Origin: Saprospiraceae bacterium
GTDB taxonomy: Bacteria > Bacteroidota > Bacteroidia > Chitinophagales > Saprospiraceae
Assembly: GCA_016717265.1 (NCBI GenBank)
Contig: JADKFX010000001.1
Span: 1,934,501-1,998,500 of the forward strand
Direction of reading: 5' to 3'
DNA length: 64,000 bases
Shown: piece after piece, positions 8,423 through 18,103 of the stretch
Position numbering within the stretch: the first letter of the stretch is position 1
How the letters are laid out: each line of letters begins with the position of its first letter
Translations under genes and position numbers: made by a program
The notes under the pieces: model-generated
Database searches by the model: none
What the model was told of the DNA's origin: nothing
The model's input: the letters and a program-made list of their open reading frames with translations, nothing else

Positions 8423-11400
8423 TTAAAAGTATTTTTTTATAATTGCTCGTGATTTTTCTCTTGTTTTATAACCCAGCATATACATCGAAGGTACTACTAA
8501 CAAAGTTAAAAATGTAGCTGCTATTAATCCAAAAATGATAGTCCATGCCAAAGGTCCCCAAAATGCTACATTGTCGCCTCCCAGATAGAATTTAGCATCA
8601 AAATCTGTAAACAAGGATGCAAAATCCATATTGACACCGATCGCTAAAGGGATTAAACCTAGAATTGCAGATAAGGCAGTAAGAATTACTGGAGTCATAC
8701 GGGTCGCACCTCCTTCTATAACTGCTTCTTCCGGACTCATGCCGCGTTGTCGAAGTTCATCTGTAAACTCGATAAGTAAAATTCCATTTCGCACTACAAT
8801 CCCAGCTAATGAAAATATTCCAACACCGGTCATTACAGCACTCAAGGTTATTTGGAAAAAGCCAAAACCTAATGCGATTCCAATTAATGAAAATAATACG
8901 GTTGTAAATATGATGATTGGTTTTATAACTGAATTGAATTGAATAACAAGGATTAAAAACATGAGTGCTAAAGCAGCTCCAAATGCTGTTCCAAGAAAAT
9001 CAATGGTTTCCTGGAGTTCTTCCTGTTCACCAGAAAAATTAATTTCATAACCATCTGGTAACTCCATCTGCGAAGCAACATCTTTTATCTGTCCTATAAT
9101 TGCATTTGGATTATATCCAGTAATTACATCAGACCCAAGGGTAAGTACCCTCTTTTGATTTTTACGATTGATGCTAGATAATGAATTTCCGTACTGAATA
9201 CTTGCAACAGAAGAAATTGGAATTTGCTTGTATTGCTGTGTGGACATATCCATAAAAGCCATATCCAAATTTAGTAATTTCTCCAATTTATCGCGATCCC
9301 CTTCTTGAATCCTCAATTGAATTGGATAGTCATCATTTTGATCTCTAAACTTAGACACTTCCTTGCCAAATAGTGCCGTTCTTAATTCCATCGCTACCCG
9401 GGCTACACTGATTCCTTCACGTTGCACTTTTTCTTCATCAATATGAATGATGATTTCTGGTTTACTGATTTGCAAATCAGATTTTAAGTCATCTATCCCT
9501 TCAATTTTATTTGCAGTTATTCCATTTATTAAATTTCTACTGATTTTATCTAATGCATCAAAATCATCTCCACTGATTTCAATACTTATAGGTCTGCCAA
9601 CCGGTGGTCCGTTATTTTCTTTCTCTACTGTTATTTCAGTACCCGCAATTCCAGATTTAAATTCTTCTCGCAACGAATCTAAAACGGCAGTCGTTGATTT
9701 TCCATTTCTATCTGCATATCTTACAAAAGCAACAGAAACTTTACTTTTGTGAGGTGTTGCAATTCGATCAGGATTTTGAGGATCTCCAGCTCCTAAACCA
9801 ATATTGGAAATGACAGAGGTTACAATTGGATTATTTTTTCCAATAATTTTATATACCCGATCTTCAATAACTTGGGTTACTGAATCCGTAACTTGAGCAT
9901 CCGTCCCTATTGGTAATTTACAATAAACAAAAGCAAAATTAGGCTGACCTTCCGGGAAGGTTTCTACCTGTGGATTCGTACTTCCATAATAAAAGAAACT
10001 AAGAATTAATAATGTAAATACACTGAATATTAATGCAATCGGTCTATATCCTTTAATAAAAATTGCCAATAATTTTCTATAGGAATTTACAACAGCAGGC
10101 CATAATTTATTTTGAAAAATTGAAATTAATTTTGAAAATACAAAGTGATACATCAAGATTAATAAAATACAAAATATTGAAAAATTTCCAAGGCCCTTTC
10201 CAAAGCTAAAATATCCTAGGAGCGCTAAACTGATAAAAAATATAAAAACTTTACGATAATCTTTCAGGGAGCTAAAACTTTCATCGTCATCTCGTTTCAT
10301 AAATGAAACAGCGAAAACAGGATTCATAACAAAGGCTACAAATAAAGAAGCACCTAATGTAATAATTAAAGTCACGGGTAAATGGGACATAAATTTGCCA
10401 ATAATACCAGGCCAAAACAACAATGGAAAAAATGGCATCAAGGTCGTTAAGGTTCCGGAAAGGACAGGCAGGAAAACTTCTCCTGCTGCATATTTTGCAG
10501 CCTCAGAAATACTTAGGTTTTTATTTTTATTGAAAATTCGATGGGTATTTTCAATAACAACAATCGCATCATCTACGATGATTCCCAGTGCTAGTAATAA
10601 CGAAAATAAAACGATAACATTCATGGTCATATCCAAGCCTGGCATAATTAAAAATGCAACCAAGCAGGAAAGCGGCACCGCAAGCCCAACGAAAAAAGCA
10701 TTCGTAAAGCCCATGAAAAACATAAGAATGAAAACCACAAAAATAAATCCCAGAATAACCGTGTTTATTAAGTCATGTAATTGGACTCTGGTATTTTCTG
10801 ATGTATCGGCAGTTACTTTTACCGTAAGACCTTGTGGAAATTTATTAATTTTATAGTCTTCTAAAATAGCATAAATTTTATCCGTTGCATGAATCAGGTT
10901 TTCACCACTGCGTTTGATTACATTTAATGTGATCACTGCTTTATTATCCAATCTTGCAAAATCTTGTTTTTCTTTAAACCCATCTTCAATGGTTGCAATG
11001 TCTTTAAGAAAGACCGTGGTACCTACAAATGATCGAACAACAATATTTTCAATTTCTTTTGGGTCTTTGAACTCTCCGGTGATCCGAACATTTCGGCGCA
11101 ATTCATTAATCCGTAATTCACCTGCCGAAATATTTAAATTTTGTTGTTGAATTGCAGATTCTATATCTGAAAATGTAATACCAGCTGCATTTAATTTATA
11201 TAAATCTACATTTACTTGTATCTCGCGTTCTACGCCTCCAATAATATCGACTCTGGTAATTTCTTTATTTGTTTCAATTTTATCTTTTAATTGTTCTGCA
11301 TATACTTTTAAACGATCCAATGGTAAATCTCCTGCAAGATTGATATTCAAAATTGGCATTTCGCTAAAATCAAACTCTTGAACCTGTGGATCATCCTTTA

Positions 11401-11791
11401 GATCTGTTGGTAAATCTTTTTTAGCTTTATCCACGGCATCTGAGACCCTCTGTTTACAAACTTTTGGGTCCAGATCTGTATTAAATTCAGCAATTACCAG
11501 CGAAAAATCAGAAAGCGAATTACTTTTAATTTTTTTAATACCACTTACAGATTTAAGTTCTTTTTCAATTGGCTTTGTTATCAGATTTTCAATATCTGCT
11601 GGCGTAGCTCCAGGATAAATAGTAGCCACGGAAACTGTTGGGATTACAATATCAGGAAATAATTCTTTCGGAATCTTATGATATGCGGAATATCCTGCAA
11701 GGCATATGATTAATGTAAATACATAAATGCTTGTGGAATTTTGAATACACCAGTTTGTAAACTTTAGTTGTTTTATATTTTCCAGATTCAT
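8423..11791 (-). CDS. RND-family efflux pump, AcrB/HAE1-like inner-membrane transporter
   Basis: At 1122 residues this is a full-length RND transporter with twelve core membrane helices in two halves and two large periplasmic loops. Family landmarks include the PKELFPDIVIP start of the first loop, YPGATPADIENLITKPIE, the helix-4 proton-relay region ALGIIVDDAIVVIENTHR, and the matching GIVVRNGILLIEFTDELR in the second half. Between the halves (about 515-575) there are extra hydrophobic segments not present in AcrB. The adaptor gene lies 31 bases upstream in the same direction, so the two form an operon. No TolC-type gene is adjacent; the pump may use one encoded elsewhere, such as 52778-54058. 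Confidence 0.92.
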   Translation of the reverse strand: MNLENIKQLKFTNWCIQNSTSIYVFTLIICLAGYSAYHKIPKELFPDIVIPTVSVATIYPGATPADIENLITKPIEKELKSVSGIKKIKSNSLSDFSLVIAEFNTDLDPKVCKQRVSDAVDKAKKDLPTDLKDDPQVQEFDFSEMPILNINLAGDLPLDRLKVYAEQLKDKIETNKEITRVDIIGGVEREIQVNVDLYKLNAAGITFSDIESAIQQQNLNISAGELRINELRRNVRITGEFKDPKEIENIVVRSFVGTTVFLKDIATIEDGFKEKQDFARLDNKAVITLNVIKRSGENLIHATDKIYAILEDYKINKFPQGLTVKVTADTSENTRVQLHDLINTVILGFIFVVFILMFFMGFTNAFFVGLAVPLSCLVAFLIMPGLDMTMNVIVLFSLLLALGIIVDDAIVVIENTHRIFNKNKNLSISEAAKYAAGEVFLPVLSGTLTTLMPFFPLLFWPGIIGKFMSHLPVTLIITLGASLFVAFVMNPVFAVSFMKRDDDESFSSLKDYRKVFIFFISLALLGYFSFGKGLGNFSIFCILLILMYHFVFSKLISIFQNKLWPAVVNSYRKLLAIFIKGYRPIALIFSVFTLLILSFFYYGSTNPQVETFPEGQPNFAFVYCKLPIGTDAQVTDSVTQVIEDRVYKIIGKNNPIVTSVISNIGLGAGDPQNPDRIATPHKSKVSVAFVRYADRNGKSTTAVLDSLREEFKSGIAGTEITVEKENNGPPVGRPISIEISGDDFDALDKISRNLINGITANKIEGIDDLKSDLQISKPEIIIHIDEEKVQREGISVARVAMELRTALFGKEVSKFRDQNDDYPIQLRIQEGDRDKLEKLLNLDMAFMDMSTQQYKQIPISSVASIQYGNSLSSINRKNQKRVLTLGSDVITGYNPNAIIGQIKDVASQMELPDGYEINFSGEQEELQETIDFLGTAFGAALALMFLILVIQFNSVIKPIIIFTTVLFSLIGIALGFGFFQITLSAVMTGVGIFSLAGIVVRNGILLIEFTDELRQRGMSPEEAVIEGGATRMTPVILTALSAILGLIPLAIGVNMDFASLFTDFDAKFYLGGDNVAFWGPLAWTIIFGLIAATFLTLLVVPSMYMLGYKTREKSRAIIKKYF

Positions 11792-11822
11792 GTTAAGTGA
11801 TTAGAGTATGAAATGAATGGAA

Positions 11823-12956
11823 TTATAGTGAGATTAATTGGCCATCCACCAGTTCATTGTAGCCTATGGTAATTATAAGATCTCCAATTTGGAGTCCTTT
11901 AATAATTTGAGTTTCACCATTATATTCAACGCCTGTTTCAACTGTTCTTTTTTTAGCAAACAAACTGCCATTTGTCGATTCTGCAACTAAAATGTAATTT
12001 TCACCCTGAATACTTTTTTGAACTAAATTTGACGAAACAATGATTGCAGACTTTAACGTGCCATTATTAATTTTAAGTTTCACAGATTGATTACTGATAA
12101 AATCGGAACTTCCTGATGGTAGACTCGATTCAATAATAAAAGATCTGGTCTTAGGATCAATTGTTTTTGATATAAATCGAATGGTAGATTCAATGCTTTT
12201 ATCGGATTCAGGGATATGAATCAAAACTTTATCTCCCTTTTTTAATTTGCCCTGATAATTATCACTAATTTTAGCTAATACCTTCATGTTCTTATTATTA
12301 ACAACTCGAATACCCGCAAAACCCGGATTTGCAATTTCCCCAATTTTTAAATGGACATCATCCACAGTACCGGAAATAGGTGACTTAATGTAAGTCATTG
12401 CAAGTTGTGACTGTAGGGTTTGCATTTTAGATTCAAGCTGTTCTTTTTGGTTTTTTGCCTGAAGATATTGTGTTTCACTTCCAATGTTTTGATCCCATAG
12501 CTTCTTCTGCTTTTCAAACATTGTATTCGCTAAGTTTAATCCGGTTTTTAATTCATCCATACCCTTTTTAATGGTTGTTCCATCTAATGTGGCAAGTATT
12601 TTTCCCGGTGAAACAAAGTCTCCTTCTTTTACAAAAATTGCGGTAACTACACCCGGCATTTGAGGGGCTGCTAATACATTTTGATCAGCAGAAACAGTTC
12701 CTTGTAGTTCAATAAAATGCTTAAAGTCTCTGCTTCTAAGGCTATCCACCTTCACTAATTTTGATTTTGCAACAGGAGCCGTGGTATCAGAAGCTGCTAT
12801 CTTAGCTTCAATTTCTTTGATTTGAACATCGATTTCCTGTGCTTGTTTTTTTAATACTTCAAGTTTTGCTTTTGGATCTGCGTCATTTTTTGAATTGTTA
12901 CAAGCAGAAGTTAGTAATAAAGAAAAGATTATCAAGGAATTAGAAAAAGCCTTCAT
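11823..12956 (-). CDS. RND efflux periplasmic adaptor (membrane fusion protein), lipoprotein
   Basis: The 377-residue adaptor has a lipoprotein signal (LLTSAC, Cys19). A coiled-coil stretch precedes the lipoyl half-motif (about 90-125; MPGVVTAIFVKEGDFVSPGKILATLDG). A short alpha-hairpin follows, then the second lipoyl half (SPISGTVDDVHLKIGEIANPG) and a beta-barrel/membrane-proximal region. Such proteins link the RND pump to an outer-membrane channel. The gene is the first of a two-gene operon with the pump. The upstream space up to 13277 contains no TolC gene. Confidence 0.9.
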   Translation of the reverse strand: MKAFSNSLIIFSLLLTSACNNSKNDADPKAKLEVLKKQAQEIDVQIKEIEAKIAASDTTAPVAKSKLVKVDSLRSRDFKHFIELQGTVSADQNVLAAPQMPGVVTAIFVKEGDFVSPGKILATLDGTTIKKGMDELKTGLNLANTMFEKQKKLWDQNIGSETQYLQAKNQKEQLESKMQTLQSQLAMTYIKSPISGTVDDVHLKIGEIANPGFAGIRVVNNKNMKVLAKISDNYQGKLKKGDKVLIHIPESDKSIESTIRFISKTIDPKTRSFIIESSLPSGSSDFISNQSVKLKINNGTLKSAIIVSSNLVQKSIQGENYILVAESTNGSLFAKKRTVETGVEYNGETQIIKGLQIGDLIITIGYNELVDGQLISL

Positions 12957-13277
12957 AGAAAGAAAATAAATTATTAAAAAGAGGAATTAAGTACGGTAAA
13001 TAAACGGTTTGTTCTTCAAATAGTTTTTAATAAAAAGTGAATGGGTTTGATTTTTTTTATCTGTTTTAGAATATGAACTAAGCTTTGGAGATTGAAAATT
13101 CGATATTCTGGAATTTCCTTGGTATCATTCAACTGGAGAGCTTGAAGAGCGATCATTATAACGGAATTCAAAGTTCACCATTTGGAAACAGACAAATGCT
13201 TTTTATCAGGTTGCCAAAAGTTTATAGTAAATCTTGTAATGTGGAAAGCTTCATGAATTCAAATATGTTAATTAATT
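12957..13277. other. Intergenic space between the efflux operon and the HsdR_N gene
   Basis: This 321-base stretch holds the upstream region of the efflux operon (minus strand). A 74-codon plus-strand frame at 13085-13309 (TTG start) overlaps the HsdR_N gene end and has no recognisable motif, so I do not call it a gene. No clean TAnnTTTG box is visible for the efflux operon. Confidence 0.4.
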
Positions 13278-13709
13278 TCAAAACGGGTAATCCGGTAGTT
13301 TTTTTATAAACTCGTATTTCCAATTTAGAAAATCCATTTTACATACTATAAATTCTAAACCATTGCTGATCCCTAAATAAGGAGCTTTAAGGTTTAAATT
13401 ATAATTAGATGCCTGATCGAACATCGCTTGGTTAATTTGGATATGATTGGATTTGCATTCAATTAAAATATATGGATTCCCGGTTTTTGCATAGATCACA
13501 AGATCAAATCGCTTAATTAAATTGTTAATTTTAATCTGTTTTTCTACAGCAATACGACTTAAGGGTATTGAAAATGAGTGCTTTAAAAATAAAATTAAGC
13601 ATTGTCTTACAAGCTCTTCCGGGGTTTCTTTAAACCATTTGTTGCGGATTGGATCAAAAAACATAGCATGCTTTTCTGGATGTCGTCTCAGCAAATTCTG
13701 AAATTGCAT
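13278..13709 (-). CDS. HsdR_N-type PD-(D/E)XK nuclease-fold protein, stand-alone
   Basis: This small protein matches the N-terminal nuclease domain of type I restriction HsdR subunits: FFDPIRNKWFKETPEELVRQ, then KRFDLVIYAKTGNPYILIECKS with the D...ECK catalytic pattern, then a helix with QASNYN and LGISNGLEFIV. Short stand-alone forms of this domain are common in Bacteroidota. No hsdM, hsdS or helicase domain is near, so it is not a complete restriction system. I chose ATG at 13709 because it gives the usual short leader before FDPIR. In-frame ATGs at 13733 and 13841 are alternatives, but the longest would run into an AT-rich promoter-like region. Confidence 0.75.
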   Translation of the reverse strand: MQFQNLLRRHPEKHAMFFDPIRNKWFKETPEELVRQCLILFLKHSFSIPLSRIAVEKQIKINNLIKRFDLVIYAKTGNPYILIECKSNHIQINQAMFDQASNYNLNLKAPYLGISNGLEFIVCKMDFLNWKYEFIKKLPDYPF

Positions 13710-13830
13710 GATGGGTCCCAATTCTGTTGACATTTGATAAGCGGCTGGATAAATTAGATCCTTTAAGCAACAAAAATACGCCGTCTTGTGCATTTTCATA
13801 TTTAAAAATACTATATATATATAAAATTGA

Positions 13831-13838
13831 TATATTTG
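13831..13838 (+). promoter_or_regulatory. Possible -7 box for the polysaccharide operon
   Basis: TATATTTG fits the TAnnTTTG -7 consensus about 100 bases before the flippase start. No TTG is found at the expected -33 distance, and the surroundings are AT-rich, so this is tentative. Confidence 0.35.
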
Positions 13839-13936
13839 CATGTAGATCTCCTAATTGACTTTATAATTGCGAAAATGAATACCCTGAAATTTTGGGATGA
13901 TGGACAATACATTATTGCTTACTAAAATTTGAAAAA

Positions 13937-15262
13937 TTGAGTTCATTTCGGTATTCGATCAGAAACTTAATTACAAAGTTGCTTGTGACTGGCTTGGCTT
14001 TTTTGATTTATCTTTTTATTCCTAAGTTCCTGGGTCCTGATTTATTTGGAACATTTAGTTTTCTTTCGGCTTTTGTAGGTTTATTGATTCCTTTAACATC
14101 TATGGGAATTGGTGCTGGAATTATTTATACAATGAGTTCTAAGCAATTTTTATTACCCGAAGTATTTAGTACCATACTTAGAATTGGATTGCTAATAGCT
14201 ATTTTAAATGCGATATTATTATTCCTGTTTTACAAATTGGGAATGCTCAATTTATTTGAAGTGAAAATTAATTTGAAGTATACATTGTTATTTGCAGTAG
14301 GTGTTTTTTTTCAGACTTTGAGCTTTATTTTGGGCCGAGTTTTCTTTGGAAATTCGGATTTTAAAATTTTGAATTTAATTGAATTCTCAACAAGTCTTTT
14401 AAATCCGATATTGTTGTTGGCTTTTTTATTTTTTTTTGGAAAGGAGAATCATTTATTTTTATACGTATCCTTTTCTATATTTTCAATTTTAATTTTTTTA
14501 ATTCATCTTTATTTTGTTAGAAAATATAATTTTTTAACAGAGATTAAATCTGATTTTGTTAAAAAATCTTTTAGATATGGACTTAGATCATGGCCAGGTG
14601 ATCTGGCACTAAGAGCAAATCTTAGACTTGATCAATTGATTTTGGTGTCTAGTTATTCTGCTTCAGCACTAGGAATTTATAGCATTGCAGTCAAATTTGT
14701 AGAATTGGTTTGGATGATTCCAGATTCCATTGGTCCGGTATTATTTAATCTTATTGCCTCAAAAAAAAATCCAGCAGAATCGTTACCTATGGTGGCAAAA
14801 GTGCATAGATTATTGATTTATGCTTGTCTGTTTATATTGTTTTCATGGGCATTAATTTGTTACTATATTATGATTCCTTATTTTTTGGGCATAGAATATA
14901 AAAGTGTTATGATTCCTTTTTTATTATTGATTCCAGGCACTTTGTTTTTAATTTCTTCAAAAATATTTACTAAGCAATTTTCAGCGTCTGGAAACGTGCA
15001 TTGGACAAGTCAAATTACTATTTTTGGATTTATAATTAGTTTCATTGCATATTTTACATTGATTCCTTATTTCGGAATGAACGGCGCTGCTTTGGCATCT
15101 TCCATTGGTTATACAGCATTGGCTTTTGCCGGGCTTTATAAAATGAAGACAAATTATAGTATTCAATTGACAGATTATTATCAATTTAGAATTTCTGATT
15201 GGGTTTGGTTGAAAAATCAATTTATTCGTTTAAGTTATCATCGTAAAAATTTATCATCATAA
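13937..15262 (+). CDS. Polysaccharide flippase (Wzx-like, MOP superfamily)
   Basis: The 441-residue protein has about twelve to fourteen hydrophobic helices. The N-terminal SSFRYSIRNLITKLLVTGLAFLIYL and the FLGPDLFGTFSF turn are typical of oligosaccharide flippases, which move undecaprenyl-linked repeat units across the inner membrane. The start is TTG at 13937; I see no in-frame ATG that keeps the first helix. It opens a run of five plus-strand genes with gaps of 12 bases or less or one-base overlaps (13937-19998), so it is probably the first gene of a surface polysaccharide operon. Confidence 0.85.
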   Translation: MSSFRYSIRNLITKLLVTGLAFLIYLFIPKFLGPDLFGTFSFLSAFVGLLIPLTSMGIGAGIIYTMSSKQFLLPEVFSTILRIGLLIAILNAILLFLFYKLGMLNLFEVKINLKYTLLFAVGVFFQTLSFILGRVFFGNSDFKILNLIEFSTSLLNPILLLAFLFFFGKENHLFLYVSFSIFSILIFLIHLYFVRKYNFLTEIKSDFVKKSFRYGLRSWPGDLALRANLRLDQLILVSSYSASALGIYSIAVKFVELVWMIPDSIGPVLFNLIASKKNPAESLPMVAKVHRLLIYACLFILFSWALICYYIMIPYFLGIEYKSVMIPFLLLIPGTLFLISSKIFTKQFSASGNVHWTSQITIFGFIISFIAYFTLIPYFGMNGAALASSIGYTALAFAGLYKMKTNYSIQLTDYYQFRISDWVWLKNQFIRLSYHRKNLSS

Positions 15263-15272
15263 TTGGATTCAT

Positions 15273-16511
15273 GTGAAAATTGCTGATCGGATCATATTAA
15301 ATCTGTTTTTTCTGTATGTCTTTATGTTGCCTTTTGAAAATATTCAGGAAGTAGCCTGGGGCATTGATACACCTTATCGGGCATACCGTATTTTAGCTTT
15401 ATTCATTGGATTTTTAATAATCACTACAAGAAAAATCAGGGTAATAAAATTTTATAAGAATGATTTAAAATTGCTTTGGGTTTACTTATTTGGATTGCTT
15501 CCAAGTGCTATTGCTTGGGCTGATAACAGGTTGTTGGCCGAATATTTTTGGCTTACGTCCCTGCAATATTTTATTGTACTATGGATTTTATTGCTCATAA
15601 AAAACCTGCCATTTGAAATTCGGCACGCATATACATGTATGAATTTATACGGTATAGGTGTACTCATTAATTGTCTTTTTATGATCTATAATTTTATATT
15701 TACAGATATTGGACGACAAAGTGGATGGATGGATAATGCAAACTTTGCAGCGTTTGCTAATAATATTGCATTCGCATATTTCTTTTATTTGTTTTATATA
15801 AAAGAAGGCAGCATGCTGAGTATCTCCAGGATTTTGTTGCTAATCGCAAGCTTTATTACGCTCATAGGACTTTTTGTAACCGGTTCAAGAAGTTCATTAA
15901 TTTCTTTATCAATGAGTATATTAATTATTATCTTTTATAAGGCGAATTTTCGGAAAGCATTATTGAACCTTGCAATGATGCTTTTTCCAGTGTTTATTTT
16001 TTTTCAGTTTGTAGATTTTAATAAATTTATAACCAAAGCACCTTTATGGGATCGATTGATAAGTTTGAATAATTCAGAGGATCCTCGTCGAGTGTTATGG
16101 ACACAAGGTCTTGAAGCATTTAAGGATACCTATTTTATAGGTTTAGGAATTGAGCAATTTAAAAATCCTGAGAATTATCGAAAATATGTGCATAAATCTG
16201 AAAATGTCTCTGCAGCAAATCAAGATGGCCTGGTCTTGCATAATGATTATTTAACAGTTCTCTTTGAATTTGGAATTCTTTCGTTTATTATGTTTATAGG
16301 TTTTTATTATGGGCTATATAATAGGTTAAAAATCCAAATTCAAATAAATCCGAAACTTTTTGTGTTTTTAGTATGCTTCATAAATATGGTTTTGTTTTCC
16401 ATGTTTGATTCTAGTTTTCAATCACATTCTATGTGGTTTGTATATATTATTTTAGGTATTGTTGCTTATATGGTGCCAGTACCAAAACAAAATTTAGATT
16501 TTAATAAGTAA
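15273..16511 (+). CDS. O-antigen polymerase/ligase-like membrane protein (Wzy/WaaL family)
   Basis: The 412-residue multi-pass protein has about ten to twelve helices and one large periplasmic loop near residues 265-325. The loop contains RRVLWTQGLEAFKDTYFIGLGIEQF and LHNDYLTVLFEFGILSF. That His-Asn-Asp-Tyr signature is typical of the Wzy_C / O-antigen ligase family, which polymerises repeat units or attaches them to lipid A or protein. The start is GTG at 15273, ten bases after the flippase stop. Polymerase and ligase cannot be told apart from sequence alone. Confidence 0.82.
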   Translation: MKIADRIILNLFFLYVFMLPFENIQEVAWGIDTPYRAYRILALFIGFLIITTRKIRVIKFYKNDLKLLWVYLFGLLPSAIAWADNRLLAEYFWLTSLQYFIVLWILLLIKNLPFEIRHAYTCMNLYGIGVLINCLFMIYNFIFTDIGRQSGWMDNANFAAFANNIAFAYFFYLFYIKEGSMLSISRILLLIASFITLIGLFVTGSRSSLISLSMSILIIIFYKANFRKALLNLAMMLFPVFIFFQFVDFNKFITKAPLWDRLISLNNSEDPRRVLWTQGLEAFKDTYFIGLGIEQFKNPENYRKYVHKSENVSAANQDGLVLHNDYLTVLFEFGILSFIMFIGFYYGLYNRLKIQIQINPKLFVFLVCFINMVLFSMFDSSFQSHSMWFVYIILGIVAYMVPVPKQNLDFNK

Positions 16512-16523
16512 ACGACATGTTCA

Positions 16524-17075
16524 ATGAGTAAGTTTTTCAGAATGCTATTTGGGCTTTTTCATTTTATCGGTCTAAAACTATTTAATAGTTACCGATTCCA
16601 CAGTAGAAAGCTTAGTTTTTTCTCGTTTCGATCTTCCGTTATATTTGAAAAAAGTGGGCAATTTATTTTAAACGGTAAATTAATCCTTTCTCCATTTAGT
16701 GAGTTAAGAGTGCTTGGTAATTTGACAATTGGAAATAATGTCTTTATTAATAAGTATTCAAGAATTGTAGCGCATCATAATATAGAGATTGGGAATAATG
16801 TTTTGATTGCACAATTTGTTAGTATTTTAGATCACGATCATGCATATACGCTGGTTTCTTCAGAACTTAAAATGAAGGGCTATAATACCGAACCAATTAA
16901 AATAGGAAATAATGTTTGGATAGGTGATAAAGTTACTATTTTGAAAGGGACTACAATTGGTGATAATGTAATTATAGGAGCAAATGTTCTTTTGAAAGGA
17001 ACTATAGAACCAAATTGTATGGTGGTATATAATAATAATAACAACTTACATATTAAACTAACAGAATCACTTTAA
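16524..17075 (+). CDS. Hexapeptide-repeat acyltransferase (WbbJ/LbetaH family)
   Basis: This 183-residue protein has left-handed beta-helix hexapeptide repeats (IGNNVFI, IGNNVLI, IGNNVWIGDKVTIL, TTIGDNVIIGANVLLK) over about residues 70-170. LDHDHAY carries the likely catalytic histidine. Members acetylate sugars, using acetyl-CoA. It lies 12 bases after the polymerase gene and its TAA overlaps the next ATG by one base, so it should modify the polysaccharide made by this operon, probably by O-acetylation. The sugar acceptor is unknown. An Asn-rich tail (five consecutive Asn) near the C terminus is unusual but still in frame. Confidence 0.85.
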   Translation: MSKFFRMLFGLFHFIGLKLFNSYRFHSRKLSFFSFRSSVIFEKSGQFILNGKLILSPFSELRVLGNLTIGNNVFINKYSRIVAHHNIEIGNNVLIAQFVSILDHDHAYTLVSSELKMKGYNTEPIKIGNNVWIGDKVTILKGTTIGDNVIIGANVLLKGTIEPNCMVVYNNNNNLHIKLTESL

Positions 17076-18103
17076 TGGGAAAACCACTATTACTCGTTGG
17101 CCCGTTATGGAATGGCAGAGAAGACCAAATTGGTGGTACTACGGTTCTCTTTCAGGATTTTGTGGAACATCTCACGAATCATGGATATAAGTTTAAGCTT
17201 ATTGATAGTAATCATTACAATGGTGTTTTTTATAAGATAAGAAATGCTTTTTATGTTTTAATTCATATAGTTTTTAAATTGCCAAAATCCTCCTTTGTTT
17301 TTTTGAATCTGAATAAAAATGGCCTTTTATTTGTTGCACCTTTTATTTTACTCTTAACGAAGTTGGCAGGGAAGAAAATTGCAGTTCGATTATTTGGTGG
17401 AAAAGGAGTTTATAGCAATTTGGGATATTTTGGTAATTTTATTAAGTCCCTTGTATTTAAGCAAGTGGAATTTTTATTTGTCGAAACCAAGGAACAAGTT
17501 CAGCAATTAGTAGGTGATAGGTCAAATGTTTATTGGTTTCCAAATTGCCGTCACAAGAATCTGCAATTTATTGAGCGAAGCTACCGTAAAAAATTTGTGT
17601 TCATTAGTCAAGTTCGTAAAAAGAAAGGGATTGTTTTACTATTAGAATCTATTAAAGCATTAGACAATTCTTTTACCTTGGATATTTATGGTCCTATCAT
17701 TGATTCGGAATTGTCTTATGTGAAGGATGCTCCAAATTATAAGGGAATTATTCCTTCGAAAGAAGTTTGTGATGTGCTTGATAAATATGATATTTTAGTT
17801 TTGCCAACAATAGAAGAAGGGGAGGGGTATCCAGGCATTATTTTAGAAGCTTATTCGATGTCTATACCTGTAATTACGTCATCATTACCTTCTATTTCCG
17901 AGATTGTTGAAAATGAGAGTTCAGGTATTTTAATAACGCCAGGTTCCACAAATGAGCTTGTACGTTCAATGTTAGGAATGAATGAGAATTTTTATAAAAA
18001 TTTAAATATTGGGGCTTATAAAATGGCAACAAAGTTTGAATCTGAGGAGGTACACCATAGGATTCTTCAGATTATTTCAAAAGATTTTAAGTTGAGAGAA
18101 TAA
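17075..18103 (+). CDS. Glycosyltransferase family 4-like
   Basis: The 342-residue protein has a GT-B fold pattern. The N-terminal LVGPLWNGREDQIGGTTVLFQDFVEHL binds the acceptor. The C-terminal domain has KFVFISQVRKKKGIVLLLES and the donor-binding motif PTIEEGEGYPGIILEAYSMSIPVI (the E-x7-E of GT4 retaining enzymes). It probably adds one sugar to the lipid-linked repeat unit on the cytoplasmic face. TAATG overlaps join it to the acyltransferase upstream and the asparagine synthase downstream, which implies translational coupling. Confidence 0.88.
   Translation: MGKPLLLVGPLWNGREDQIGGTTVLFQDFVEHLTNHGYKFKLIDSNHYNGVFYKIRNAFYVLIHIVFKLPKSSFVFLNLNKNGLLFVAPFILLLTKLAGKKIAVRLFGGKGVYSNLGYFGNFIKSLVFKQVEFLFVETKEQVQQLVGDRSNVYWFPNCRHKNLQFIERSYRKKFVFISQVRKKKGIVLLLESIKALDNSFTLDIYGPIIDSELSYVKDAPNYKGIIPSKEVCDVLDKYDILVLPTIEEGEGYPGIILEAYSMSIPVITSSLPSISEIVENESSGILITPGSTNELVRSMLGMNENFYKNLNIGAYKMATKFESEEVHHRILQIISKDFKLRE

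Noticed and set aside
10395..10856. A 153-codon plus-strand frame inside the RND pump gene
   Set aside because: It is antisense to a full-length, well-conserved pump gene. The product is low in recognisable structure and is a shadow.
13085..13309. A 74-codon plus-strand open frame overlapping the HsdR_N gene
   Set aside because: TTG start, no motif, no upstream -7 box, and its 3' end runs into the opposite-strand gene. I treat it as spurious.
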